A DNA stretch of 64,000 bases, from assembly GCF_020184175.1 (NCBI RefSeq), contig NC_065531.1, forward strand, positions 68,728,604 to 68,792,603. The letters run 5' to 3'. A program made the translations under genes and the position numbers. This DNA comes from Aphis gossypii. Its lineage: Eukaryota > Arthropoda > Insecta > Hemiptera > Aphididae. The notes under the pieces are model-generated. The model was not told where the DNA came from, did no database searches, and was given only the letters and a program-made list of their open reading frames with translations. Below, piece by piece: positions 24,301-33,800 of the stretch (its first letter is position 1; the number at the start of each line of letters is the position of its first letter).

Positions 24301-26703
24301 ATTCGAAGAAAAAGCAAGCGACAGAATTCAGCAATACGTCGTAGACTGCCGCCATATACTAATCAAAAAGTAATTAAATATAATATAAAATATATTCATA
24401 CCAGCAGCATAATAACATTTTTTTTTTAAATATTTATTTACAGCAAGACATTGTAAAAGGTAAAACTAATGGCTTAGAATTATCATCTTTAATACCAGGC
24501 TCAAGTGCATCAAGTCAAAAATCAGATAAATACTGTAAAGTTAGACAATATGCATTGGGTGAAATAACATTCTTACAAGAAATTGGAGAAGGTGCTTTTG
24601 GTATGTATTTTCATCAAAAATATGTATTCTTAATGAGTTAAATATAAATTTACATTTATAAAATATTTGAACAGGCAAAGTTTTCAAAGGCCAAGTGCCT
24701 AATGATATGGGTACCATAATTATGGTGGCTATCAAGACATTGAAAGAAGGTGCAAGCGCTAAGACAGCTGCAGACTTTAAACGTGAAACTGATTTAATGG
24801 GAGAATTAAGACATCCAAATGTGGTTTGCTTGGTAGGCATGTGTGCACGTCCAGCATGTTTATTGTTCGAATACATGGTTGGTGGTGACTTACATGAATT
24901 CCTAATGGCGCGCTCTCCACATTCACCAAATTCACCAATAGCACCACCACTTAACCAAGCAGACTTTATGTATATTGCTACCCAGATAGCTTCAGGTTAG
25001 TGTTATTATTACCATTATCTTTATTACTTATAGGTATCTATACTCTGTCCAGCAAGAAAACACACTGTGGCCACTAACCACTCAACATTCTGGCATTAAG
25101 ATTAATCCTATATTCTATACCAGTAATTCCCAACCTTTTTTTTTTTCCGGTGGTACCTTTTTTTAATCTAACTTAAGTTGTGGTGCCCTGACGTGAATAT
25201 CACGAAAAATATACATAAAAAATTAGAATTGTATTTTTATTGATAATCAGTTTTTATAATTTTACTGAATATAAAGCAATAACCATACAATTGACTTGAA
25301 ATATTAATACATTTTTATACTTCAAAAGAAAAAAAAATATTAAATACTATAGAGTCCAAATCTGAATACTTGAAATTTTTTATAAGATTGAATTTGAAAT
25401 TATTAAAAATTACAATAAACTATAAATAATATTTTGTGTCACGGTGCCACTAGAAAGTACTCGTGGTGTACAGTTTGGGAACTGTTGGATTATAGACTGT
25501 ACTAACCCAATTTTCCCCATTATACGGTAAAAGCTACAGACAATTACAGAGATTGTGGGTCTCCAAACTAAACTCATCAAACGACTAGTATAATATTCTA
25601 TTTGAAATGAACTATAGTATAGCATGATGTCGCAAGCAGTTGCATAGAGTTTGTGTATTTTCTAGCTAGATAGTATATAATACCATTTGGTGAATTAATT
25701 TTATTAATATATTAACACTGTTAATAGGTATGGAATATTTATGCAGCCATCATTATGTGCACAGAGATTTAGCTGCTAGAAATTGTTTAGTCGCTGAAAA
25801 TCTGACAGTAAAAATATCAGATTTTGGACTTTCAAGAGATATATACTCATCTGATTATTACAGGTTTGATATTGTGTATATTTATACATATTTTTTTATT
25901 ATACATTGTAATATTTTACATTACATTACATACTTTTTACTTTTTATTTTCGGATTCAATTGTTTTATTCCATATTTAATGAATACATTTTAAATAAAGC
26001 TACATTATTCTTTAATCAAAATAAAATGTTTTACATTTATAAGCTATTATTTATAAATACAAATTACAAATGAAGATTTCTTCTTCATGCTTTATTGTAT
26101 TTCAATTAATGTAGGTACTCAAAATATGTATGTTCTGTGTAATACTAAATACTTAAATAATTACATAAATACTATTTAATTTCAAACAATTTTTATTTTA
26201 CAATTGCAGAGTACAATCAAAATCTTTATTACCTGTGAGATGGATGCCACCTGAATCTATTCTGTATGGTAAATTTACAACCGAATCTGATGTTTGGAGT
26301 TTTGGTGTTGTATTATGGGAAGTTTACAGCTATGGCTTACAAGTAAATTTTGTCAACCTTATTAAAAATAACTACTGTTATTAACACCATGATGTTATTT
26401 TTTCTTTAGCCATATTATGGATATAGCAATCAGGAAGTAATTGAAATGATTCGCTCGCGTCAACTACTTCCGTGCCCTCAAGAATGTCCATCAAGAATGT
26501 ATTCACTAATGATGGAGTGTTGGCACGAGGCACCTGTCCGGCGACCAAATTTCACAGAAATTCACTCTCGGCTCAGACAGTGGGCAGCCATGTCTGTATC
26601 GTCAGCACCCACCATGACATACTCTATGGTGCGCCCTGGAAGTCAATCTGATCGCACAGGTTCGTCAAATGTGTCATCCAATTGTAGGCCAGTCAACATA
26701 TAA
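12216..26703 (+). CDS. Ror: Ror receptor tyrosine kinase (Ig, Frizzled CRD, Kringle, TM, TK); 5' exon not found
   Basis: Ror-family receptors sit in the plasma membrane and bind Wnt ligands through the Frizzled-type cysteine-rich domain. Fourteen exons join in phase: 12216-12318, 12390-12433, 15114-15482, 17884-17950, 19695-19794, 23397-23633, 23692-23848, 23918-24157, 24215-24369, 24444-24600, 24675-24995, 25728-25863, 26210-26342, 26410-26703. They give 837 residues counted from the first (split) codon. Domain order: Ig about 55-170, Frizzled CRD 229-355, Kringle 362-438 with six Cys, transmembrane 447-469, kinase about 525-797. Kinase motifs are intact: GEGAFG 539-544, VAIK with Lys564, HRDLAARN 662-669, DFG 682-684. 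The extracellular plan matches vertebrate ROR1/2 including the Ig domain. The C-terminal tail after the kinase is only about 40 residues. The signal-peptide exon was not recognised. Family assignment is very secure; the two most 5' exons are less so. Confidence 0.95.
12390..12433 (+). CDS. Ror: Ror 44-base micro-exon before the Ig domain
   Basis: Encodes TDNTDVLLPKGNKSS between tatatag and gtaatt, separated from the previous exon by an intron of only 71 bases. Exons of 103 and 44 bases together keep the frame into the Ig exon. The residues resemble the short linker just before the Ig domain of vertebrate ROR proteins, from memory. Confidence 0.65.
14450..14513. repeat. (TAA)n microsatellite, slightly interrupted
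   Basis: About 21 TAA/AAT units with two G interruptions, in the Ror intron between the 44-base exon and the Ig exon. The interruptions are symmetrically spaced, so internal duplication is likely. Confidence 0.9.
15114..15482 (+). CDS. Ror: Ror exon, immunoglobulin domain
   Basis: Encodes an I-set/C2-like Ig fold. The first Cys is in KLNCEVTGEPPP, the conserved Trp in IQWY, and the second Cys in the DKGFFTCEATNG motif (D-x-G-x-Y/F-x-C). NITRDSGKSVKL just before it matches the start of vertebrate ROR Ig domains. Between the strands is a glycine-rich insertion (GGSDGVGGGGGVDGG). Drosophila Ror lacks this domain, so the gene keeps the ancestral arrangement. Confidence 0.95.
17884..17950 (+). 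CDS. Ror: Ror linker exon
   Basis: A 67-base exon between tttatag and gtaagt encoding SHDESSIDIPHFGFSNQYPV and a few further residues. It bridges the Ig exon (ending after one base of a codon) and the next exon (starting with one base to complete Gly). Phase is consistent on both sides; no domain is expected here. Confidence 0.8.
19695..19794 (+). CDS. Ror: Ror linker exon leading into the Frizzled CRD
   Basis: A 100-base exon ending NYPICQ before gtaagt. The last residues with Cys228 form the start of the CRD together with YQGSHCSKYL of the next exon, which lies 3.6 kb downstream. That intron contains a separate gene. Confidence 0.88.
20775..20943. mobile_element. Short inverted-repeat element (MITE) in the Ror intron
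   Basis: The 15-mer gagtttcaataactc at 20781-20795 is repeated as its exact complement gagttattgaaactc at 20918-20932, with further similarity outwards and inwards (tcgaattt / aaattcga). The size is about 170 bases with no coding capacity. This looks like a Tc1/mariner-type MITE, but the target duplication was not resolved. Confidence 0.6.
21895..22671 (+). CDS. Secreted six-cysteine helical protein, intronless, nested in a Ror intron
   Basis: The ORF of 258 codons starts at CAAAATG, a good insect start context. Residues 1-22 form a signal peptide ending near VLC/DRN. The mature part of about 235 residues has six cysteines (NPCGY, RQCQ, QSCLE, TTCKN, LLCEI, SKCKN). Spaced amphipathic, probably helical stretches (LKFTYELLQQVAVGYEVLL, IFRDYMIAIKYMKNTYEYL) and a basic C-terminus (KKNRKRNH) follow. 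Potential N-glycosylation sites include NNS and NLT. I do not recognise the family. An all-helical, disulphide-linked secreted protein could be a cytokine-like ligand or an aphid salivary protein; this is inference. It has the same strand as Ror and lies wholly inside the intron 19795-23396. A possible splice acceptor (ttgtag) just upstream means a noncoding 5' exon may exist. AATAAA occurs near 23071. Confidence 0.85.
   Translation: MLKLSSMYTLLLYLLLTTNVLCDRNNVSKNDDPFWINPCGYTTYNGKDYDDSDAGIIDRILTIQRQCQKNIDPFKREYIQQTFKSDYDTHYDRWINENNSWMTSRLLNRAEDNMQQSCLESRSFPSELKFTYELLQQVAVGYEVLLDDANNVDYLENRFLNSFTTCKNDLQQLLCEISDDVDITHQDKPKDVTRDQVPNDVRQETSTAERNLTNSIIFRDYMIAIKYMKNTYEYLRSKCKNDIIDFKVWLKKNRKRNH
23397..23848 (+). 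CDS. Ror: Ror exons, Frizzled cysteine-rich domain
   Basis: Two exons, 23397-23633 and 23692-23848, split by a 58-base intron. They encode the CRD that binds Wnt. Recognisable blocks are YQGSHCSKYL, the VYIPA strand, PSICHTAYPLC (compare human ROR PSFCHFVFPLC), PLLVCQEDCELLENDIC and NLPNCSSLP. The cysteine spacing matches the ten-Cys Frizzled module when Cys228 of the previous exon is counted. Confidence 0.96.
23918..24157 (+). CDS. Ror: Ror exon, Kringle domain
   Basis: Encodes one Kringle with six cysteines: CYWGLGVSYRGT, LSCVRW, HRFCRNPGSEENEPWCVV, ICDVPHC. The signature FCRNP...WC is intact. The exon begins after DE-K and ends one base into the codon before the juxtamembrane segment. Confidence 0.97.
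24215..24369 (+). CDS. Ror: Ror exon, transmembrane segment
   Basis: Encodes a 23-residue hydrophobic helix (IFIVSTVSISLFVVLVVMV then ICCI) followed by the stop-transfer basic cluster RRKSKR. The intron before it is only 57 bases. Confidence 0.95.
24444..24995 (+). CDS. Ror: Ror exons, kinase N-lobe
   Basis: Exons 24444-24600 and 24675-24995. They encode the juxtamembrane region and N-lobe: the glycine loop GEGAFG split by the intron, VAIKTLKEGASAKTAADF with the ATP-anchoring Lys564, the alpha-C segment ETDLMGELRHPNVV with its Glu, and the hinge LLFEYMVGGDLHEFLMARSP. The last is a Ror-family hallmark (human LHEFLIMRSPHS). Confidence 0.97.
25121..25487. mobile_element. MITE-like inverted-repeat element in the kinase intron
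   Basis: The left end cagtaattcccaacc and the right end tttgggaactgttg are near-complementary. The interior repeats 'ggtgccctgacg' and 'cggtgccactag'-type segments near each end, and there is no coding frame. Ends starting with CAGT suggest a hAT-type MITE, but the 8-base flanks do not match well, so borders are uncertain. Confidence 0.5.
25728..26703 (+). CDS. Ror: Ror exons, kinase C-lobe and tail
   Basis: Exons 25728-25863, 26210-26342 and 26410-26703. Catalytic loop VHRDLAARNCLV, DFGLSRDIYSSDYYR activation segment with paired tyrosines, LLPVRWMPPESI, SDVWSFGVVLWE, GLQPYYGYSNQEVIEM and ECW...RRPNF all follow tyrosine-kinase order. The stop TAA at 26701-26703 leaves a Ser-rich tail of about 40 residues, without the long Ser/Thr/Pro tail of vertebrate ROR proteins. 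Confidence 0.97.
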
Positions 26704-28370
26704 GTCACTAAAATCTATTTTCATGTATAGAAATCCTTTTTTGTAATCATCAAATGCTTATAACTAGTTAACTATCATCTTAAGTGCAATTCTCTCATTA
26801 ATCACTTCAGCCAGTGGCGTGTAGAACTTTTTCTTCATGTGGGGTAAAATTATTTTCCTACCCATCCCGTCATAAAGTATACACTTTATTAAGATTTTAG
26901 GGACTTCATTAATACTAACCTAATACTCATAAAGTCAATAACTCATACAATATGATAGACATTCCCATTAGTGACATTCCTACAACGATACATTTTTTTT
27001 TAATAAAAATGTTAATCATGAATTAGAATGATGTACAAGTGAAACTTTCATATAACGAACTTCCATTTAACAAAATTTTGTTTCACACTCATCAGATAAA
27101 ATATTTTATCTAAAGATGGTATAAATTTGGCTTGTATTATAATTTATAAATAATATTGTTTTCTTTTTTTCTTATCAAAATTTCACTTAATTTAAATGTG
27201 ATTGATGTTAGAGAATTGCGCTTTATACATTTGCTTTATGAGTTGCACTTAACCATTAACATTTTTTGTAAAAATTCAATTTATTTTTAAAATTTATAAG
27301 TTTATAAAAAATTAACTACTATGCATTTTAAAGATTGTTAACAACAATCAAACATTAACATCATCATTTATCATTCTAAGAGCACTATTCATAACACTGT
27401 TTGTGGAAATGTAAACGACAAACGTACTTCATCAATAGCTCAAACTTCAAATACCAATGTAATAATGTGACAAAATATGATTGCTTTAAACTACTTATAA
27501 GACATTGAATTACAAAATATCGAAAGTCCACTGTATTAACTATGGCACTCGCTTACATTACAGGTGTTGCTCGTGTTCAATATTAAAACAATATTATTCG
27601 ATCATATTCTTCTGTCACACATCACACAAGAATTCATAATTAACCGTCTTCCACGTGCCAAGTTTTATTCGTGCCATACGTTTTACGTTTGTTCAAACTA
27701 AATTTCATTGTGCGTACTCCATCTGTCGTGTTCAAATCCATACATGTGTGGGAATAACGTTATGCTTTTAAGTCACGAGTGAGAACACCAGCGAATGAAT
27801 TCTTTAAAAAAATAAACCATAATACGGTCGTTTCGGTTGTGTTAATTTTGTTAGAGTTGTGACGTCGTTCGAGACAGTAGTTTGTCTCGTACTTATAATT
27901 AACCTACTACTTTAATTATTATTACTTGTCGGGTGTACATATTGATGTGTTTTTTTTTTTTTTTTTCTACTGTACATACACAAATAATGTATTATATATA
28001 ATTTATTGTTTATTGATTATTACCTATGTATTATTTTGTACATCTCAACTGATATTATAATATTGTTTTTTTTTTTTTTTTTTTTTGGTAATACTATATA
28101 ATTCTTTAAGGATTAATGACGTTTTCTATTTATGTTTACTTAAAATCAAATGTCTTAAGAGTAAAGTGTAAATTGTTTTTTTTTTGATCTTTTTATACTC
28201 ATATTGTAACGGCACACTCTAGTCTACTTAATGTTTTAGTATGTAAACATAACTTAAAATATAAAGACTGTTAAAAAATATGTTTACAAAGAAACCGCCA
28301 TGTACTTGTGTTTTCATTTATATATTATATAATATAAAATATACATCCAAATAAAAAGTGTTTTGTTTGT
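26704..28370 (+). other. Probable Ror 3' UTR with polyadenylation signal
   Basis: No coding frame is visible. A canonical AATAAA at 28350-28355 is the best candidate for the polyadenylation signal. The stretch contains two long poly-T runs near 27950 and 28065, and a probable inserted MITE at 27034-27535. 'cagtggcgt' at 26812 resembles one end of a hAT element, without a visible partner. Confidence 0.5.
27034..27535. mobile_element. Mariner-like MITE in the Ror 3' region
   Basis: The left end tacaagtgaaactttcatat and the right end, read on the minus strand, tacagtggactttcgatatt form an imperfect terminal inverted repeat of 20 or more bases, with TA at each outer edge as expected for the TA target of Tc1/mariner elements. 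The length is about 500 bases without coding capacity. Confidence 0.55.
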
Positions 28371-30399
28371 TTTAAGAACATATTATTAGTTTATTGCCCG
28401 AATCCTATCATTTCGTCTCGCAAAAAGAAACTAATCCTAAAAAAATCTCACCTAAAATGACCCGACTATTTACTTACCATTTTATAGATTCAAGTTGAAT
28501 CATTCAACATGCCTAAAGTTTTAATATGATAATATCTATTGTCGTGTGTGTGTTTTCACTTAAAACTTTTACGTTTGTAATTTTGGGTTTTTTGTGTTTC
28601 TAACATATTTTTGAAAACAATTTTTTATAACAAAAAAAAAAAAACATGAATATGTTTGAACAAAAAGACAATAATTATGAGTTATGACAAATTATTAAGT
28701 ATTTGCAATTTTAACTATGACCATTATAATATAACTATAGTCATTGTATTTACAAGTGTTTAACTTAAATTCATTCAAATACACACGTCACCTGACTAAA
28801 TTAAATGTCGTAAAGCTTAAAATTAGTTTTGAATAGGTTCATGACGTTTGGAATGACTATGACTTGAAATTAATTTAAATATTTTGAAAATGGTATTGTG
28901 TATAGTTAATAATATACATGCAATGGTGTCTGACGATTAATATTTGTGGAATAACAACATAATGAATAAAATCTCTCTACTTGGACTTAAAAATTAAATT
29001 CAATCTCAGGAGAAGCAGAATTTACCTAAAACCTGTTTCTTAAGGATAAATAAATTGGTGTGGTGACTTAATATTATCATAGAAAGAAAAATAATAGTAA
29101 TAAATATTAACAAATAGAATAAATTAATATGTTAAAAAATACCAAGCCCCCTAAAAGATGAACTATGATTCTGAAAATTGTTAGTTAGAAATATAAACTA
29201 TAGTCAATAGGATACATTTACACACTGATGTACATTATTTCACATTTAACAACTAGGTTTTTACAAATAAATGGTAAACGTAAAGTAAGTGATAATACAT
29301 TTTGTACATTAACTTGTAAAATACAACAACAAAAATTGGTTTATAAACATTAAATAACTTTATTTCAAATAAAGTTTTTTAACAGTATTCAACGATCAGA
29401 AATATAATATACCAGTTAATCACTTTACTGTTTCGATTGTAATTACATCTTAATAAAATAATTAGACTTACAATAAAACTAAAAATAAGTTGAGCTACGA
29501 CATTAAGAATCAGACTATATGTTACAATAAATATAAAATAACAATAAATAATACAATAGATAATAAGAGAAAAATAAATAATTAACAAATACTTATTGAG
29601 TATGAAATCTAAAATCCATATAATATAATATATAGTATTAAATCCATTCAGAATAGTTTATTATTTAGTTAATGTTAAAATGTATACATTTACAATAAAC
29701 TTATAAAATCATGTATTGTATAGTATACATAGCAGAAAAATATTTGAAAAACAATTTTTTAATGTAATACAATTAATAATATTATTATTATTATTAATGA
29801 TAAATGGACAAATATACGGTTTTTTTTTTTCATAAAAATATACGATTATAATTTTAGTACATAATAGATTAAATTTGATAAAAATATTAACAATTTTATA
29901 TATATTTAAGACATATGAATAATATGTTAAACATGTAAAGAAATATACAATATATAAAATTTTAAACGAGGAGAGAGGGACTAAAGATCAATATTCACTA
30001 CCCTTAGATCCATGCCTGGGACTCATTTAACTTATACATTAATCACTGGTTAAAATTCTTGGATTTATAGAATTATTTATAATTAATTTTGATATTTTTA
30101 TAATCACATCACTAATACAGTCATAAACATTCAAAGATCATTTTTCAATACTTATTTTATAAATTGAAAATAAAATGCTCATAAAGTTAAATTGTATCAG
30201 ATCAATTAATACAAAAATATATACATATTATTTAATTATACTTTTAAGTGGTATAGTGAAATAATATAACTTTCAATTAGTAAATCAACTATTCCAATTA
30301 AAGCAGCTTCAAATAATAATTTTACTCAATAAATCAATTAAATATTAAAAAAAAAAGAACCCATAATCAATAATAAAATCTTAAGACCTTAAACTTCTA
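28371..30399. other. Intergenic space between convergent genes
   Basis: Very AT-rich with no gene seen. It lies between the 3' end of Ror (plus) and the 3' end of the RhoGAP-like gene (minus), whose polyadenylation signal may be the TTTATT (AATAAA on minus) near 30425. Confidence 0.5.
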
Positions 30400-30854
30400 A
30401 TATGATAGAATAACAATAGATTGAATTTATTAAAACCATTTTCCTACTAATTATACTTGGACATTTAAAGAATTCTCTTTTCTTCACAAAATGTATCTTA
30501 TTAGGTATTTTTATGTAAATATGAAATATATACTGACCATAAATTGTACAAAAAATAGTAAGAATGCAAGACAAAACTATTGCAAGATTATTAATTATAA
30601 CATATTAGTAATTCTTAATTACTATTAAGTTCTAATTAGTATAAGTATATATGAGTTAAATAATTTAAAGGCACCAGTTATAAATAAGTCTCAAATAATA
30701 TTACTAACTTTAGTTAGGAATATAAATTATATTCTAATACTATTATTATATTATATAATAATAGTAATCATAAAATAGTTTTGTAGTTGTTGTTAAGTGT
30801 ATAAATAAAAAAAAAAAATTGAAACTAAATTAACTTATTAACCATTAAGAAAAG

Positions 30855-33800
30855 TTACTGTTTCACTGCTATGAATAAAGGTTGGGCTATGGTTTCCATG
30901 ACTTCATGTTCACCAATTGTTTGCAAATCAGATACAACAGTTACACAGTTCAACTAAAAATTAAAAATAATGATATGTTATTTTTTAAGGAGTGATAAGT
31001 TAATCATGAATAATATATGGAACTGACCTGTTTTTTTTTCATTCTTTTATGACCCGGACAACCTTTACTTGACCTCCATGGCAACTCCTTACCACCACAA
31101 TTATTTTCCAAATAATCGAGAACTTTTTGAATATTGTAAATATCAGAGATTAATTTGTCAATATTTTCGTTTTGACTATTCTTGTTATTTTTTTCATTTT
31201 CATATAGCTAAAATATATTATATCATAAATACATTTAGAATAATAAAAAATATTTAGCTGTGAATTAATTTAAGACAAAATTAAAATAATTATATTATAT
31301 TTGTTTAATAGTTAGAAATCATAAAAATAGGTACCTTAAAAGCTTCTTTTTGGGCATTTTTAAGATTTAAAACTGTACGGTTGTATGATCTACCATAAGA
31401 TAATCCAGTTTTAATTAAATCTAAAAATAGATTAATTTTATGTAAATTGATCATTAAATAAGTTTAATTTTGACAAAAATAAGAACTTACATGTATTTTT
31501 CTGATTGGCTAACTGCTCAAGGCGATTGTTTAAAAAATAAAACTCTGGTAAACGTTTATTAGTCTTTTCATTTTCACAACCAAATTCATCCTCTCTACTT
31601 CTCCTTTGAATGTTAATTTGATTTTGAACACTTCAAAAATAAGAAATAAAATATTAATGGATATTTTTAAATGATTATTATAATTCAGTAAAAACCTTTT
31701 AATTTTTGATAGTATTTTCATAAGTTCTAATGTGTTTTTTAATAGCAAACTCTCTTCATTTGATAAAAATCCTGACTTCAAAACTCTTTCTACATGAATT
31801 TTAATAGATTTATTTTTGGTTCGTTTTATTGTACTTTTGGAATGAATCTGCATGGTTCGTTCTATACTTCTCATATCATCAATTTGATTACTAAACAACT
31901 ACAACAAAAATAATCAAATTAAAAAATTGTATTAATCATTGAGTTTTTAAATTACCTCATTAACTATAGAAATTGAATCATCATAAAAATTATCACTAGA
32001 TAATTTATCAGCTGGTTTATAATTTAAATTGTTCTATAAAACAAAAATAAAATTGATTAGGTAAACATTTTAGCTATAAATATTTTAATTTTAGTATATT
32101 ATACTAGATATTTTATTAAATAGTACCTTATCTAAAATTAAACCATTGATAATTGAGTTTTTGTAATGAATGTCCTCTTCTGAAATAAATTCTGTCAGGT
32201 TACAGCTACACGATTTCATCAAAGTTGAACATTTCTTCATTGTTTCATCAACACCATCAACACTAGGTTTTAAACGTAATCCATCATCACTCAACGACCT
32301 GCTACCAGCATCAACACAAAACTCCATTCAGCTTCCTGTACATGTCAACTCAAATTTTTAAATAAACCAAAATTCCCAAGCTACTCTTTACCTTGTTGCC
32401 CCTTTGATGGAAGTACTGTATTCAAAATAATGTTTATATTGACAATTTAATTTAAACATAACTTACCGAAATACATTCTTCTTATTACATAGATTATTTT
32501 TATGAAAGTTATTTTGATCTTGATTAGTACTTGATTTGATTTCTAAAGATTTTTTATTGAACATATCATATTCTGATTTATCATTATTTATTTTTGCTTT
32601 CCTATACAAAAATTAAATTACAATTATTCATCTTTTTATATAAAACAATAATTTAATTACTGAATAATTTCAATAGATAATATAATATTCTTGGTTAGTA
32701 ATTAATGAACAGACAAATTAAATATTTCACAATTCTTGATACATCTGAGAAATGCATTCATAATAATGATTGGTCAATAAAAATAAGTTAATGTTCATTC
32801 TATAATTATTATAATATAGGTATACTTTATCAGTGATTGCTAATCTTCTGGAAATGGTATATTGATATTTCCCTTCTGTAACTATCCTGATACTTTTGAA
32901 GCAAGCAAAAAAGAAAAAAGAAAAATTTAAAATTTAAATTTCTCATATTTATTTTACACTATGTATCATGTACATTTATATATAATAGATATACAAGATT
33001 CATTAGAACTGTTAAGCATATACCAAGGATTGTCAATTAAATTCTATAGAGGTCCAAATAATTTGAAAACAAATTGTTGAGGACCAGAAAAAATCTAACC
33101 TAAAAAAGTCTACCTCATAACATTAATCTAGTTATATATATGTTTTCATATTTACTTATCGTGATATATAAATACAAATTGTAAGTTTTTAATAAATAAA
33201 AATAATAATTATATTATTAATAATAGTTGTATGCATTTAAAAATAAAACTTACATAAAAACAATCTTTAAATTGTTTAAAAACTGTGATGAATTATTTTC
33301 GCTAACAATATCAACATGTTTTGTCAAAAGCAGTGTAAACAGATTTCCAAGTTTCTCCTTACATGACGGGTGTTGCTTCTCATAGGAATCTACAATGTTC
33401 ATTATTCCTTGTAAAGTTAATCTGCTTATATTGTCCATGGAACTTATTATTTCATTGTATTTTTTATTGACATCGAGATCTAATGACATAGAAACATTAA
33501 TTAGATTTCATCATTTTATTTTTATGTTATAAATTGTAAAAATATAGAGATGTAAAACAATAGTTTTATTCACCATTAATATAAAAGTAAGTACCCATTT
33601 GAGTGGTTCCTAAATGAAAACCTATTTTGTTTAGTATGCTATCTACATTTTTAAAGACAAAGCTATTAATTTTCTTGAAATAATAATTTAAATTATGGCT
33701 AGTAAATTTAAGGACCTGACGCAGTCTCGCGCCTGGAACCTTGACCAACCGATACCGCAAATTGGTCCTGGACTCACAGTCTTAATCTCACACAAATTTT

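Noticed and set aside
23879..24317. Minus-strand ORFs opposite the Ror Kringle and TM exons
   Set aside because: Antisense shadows of a gene with strong domain evidence.
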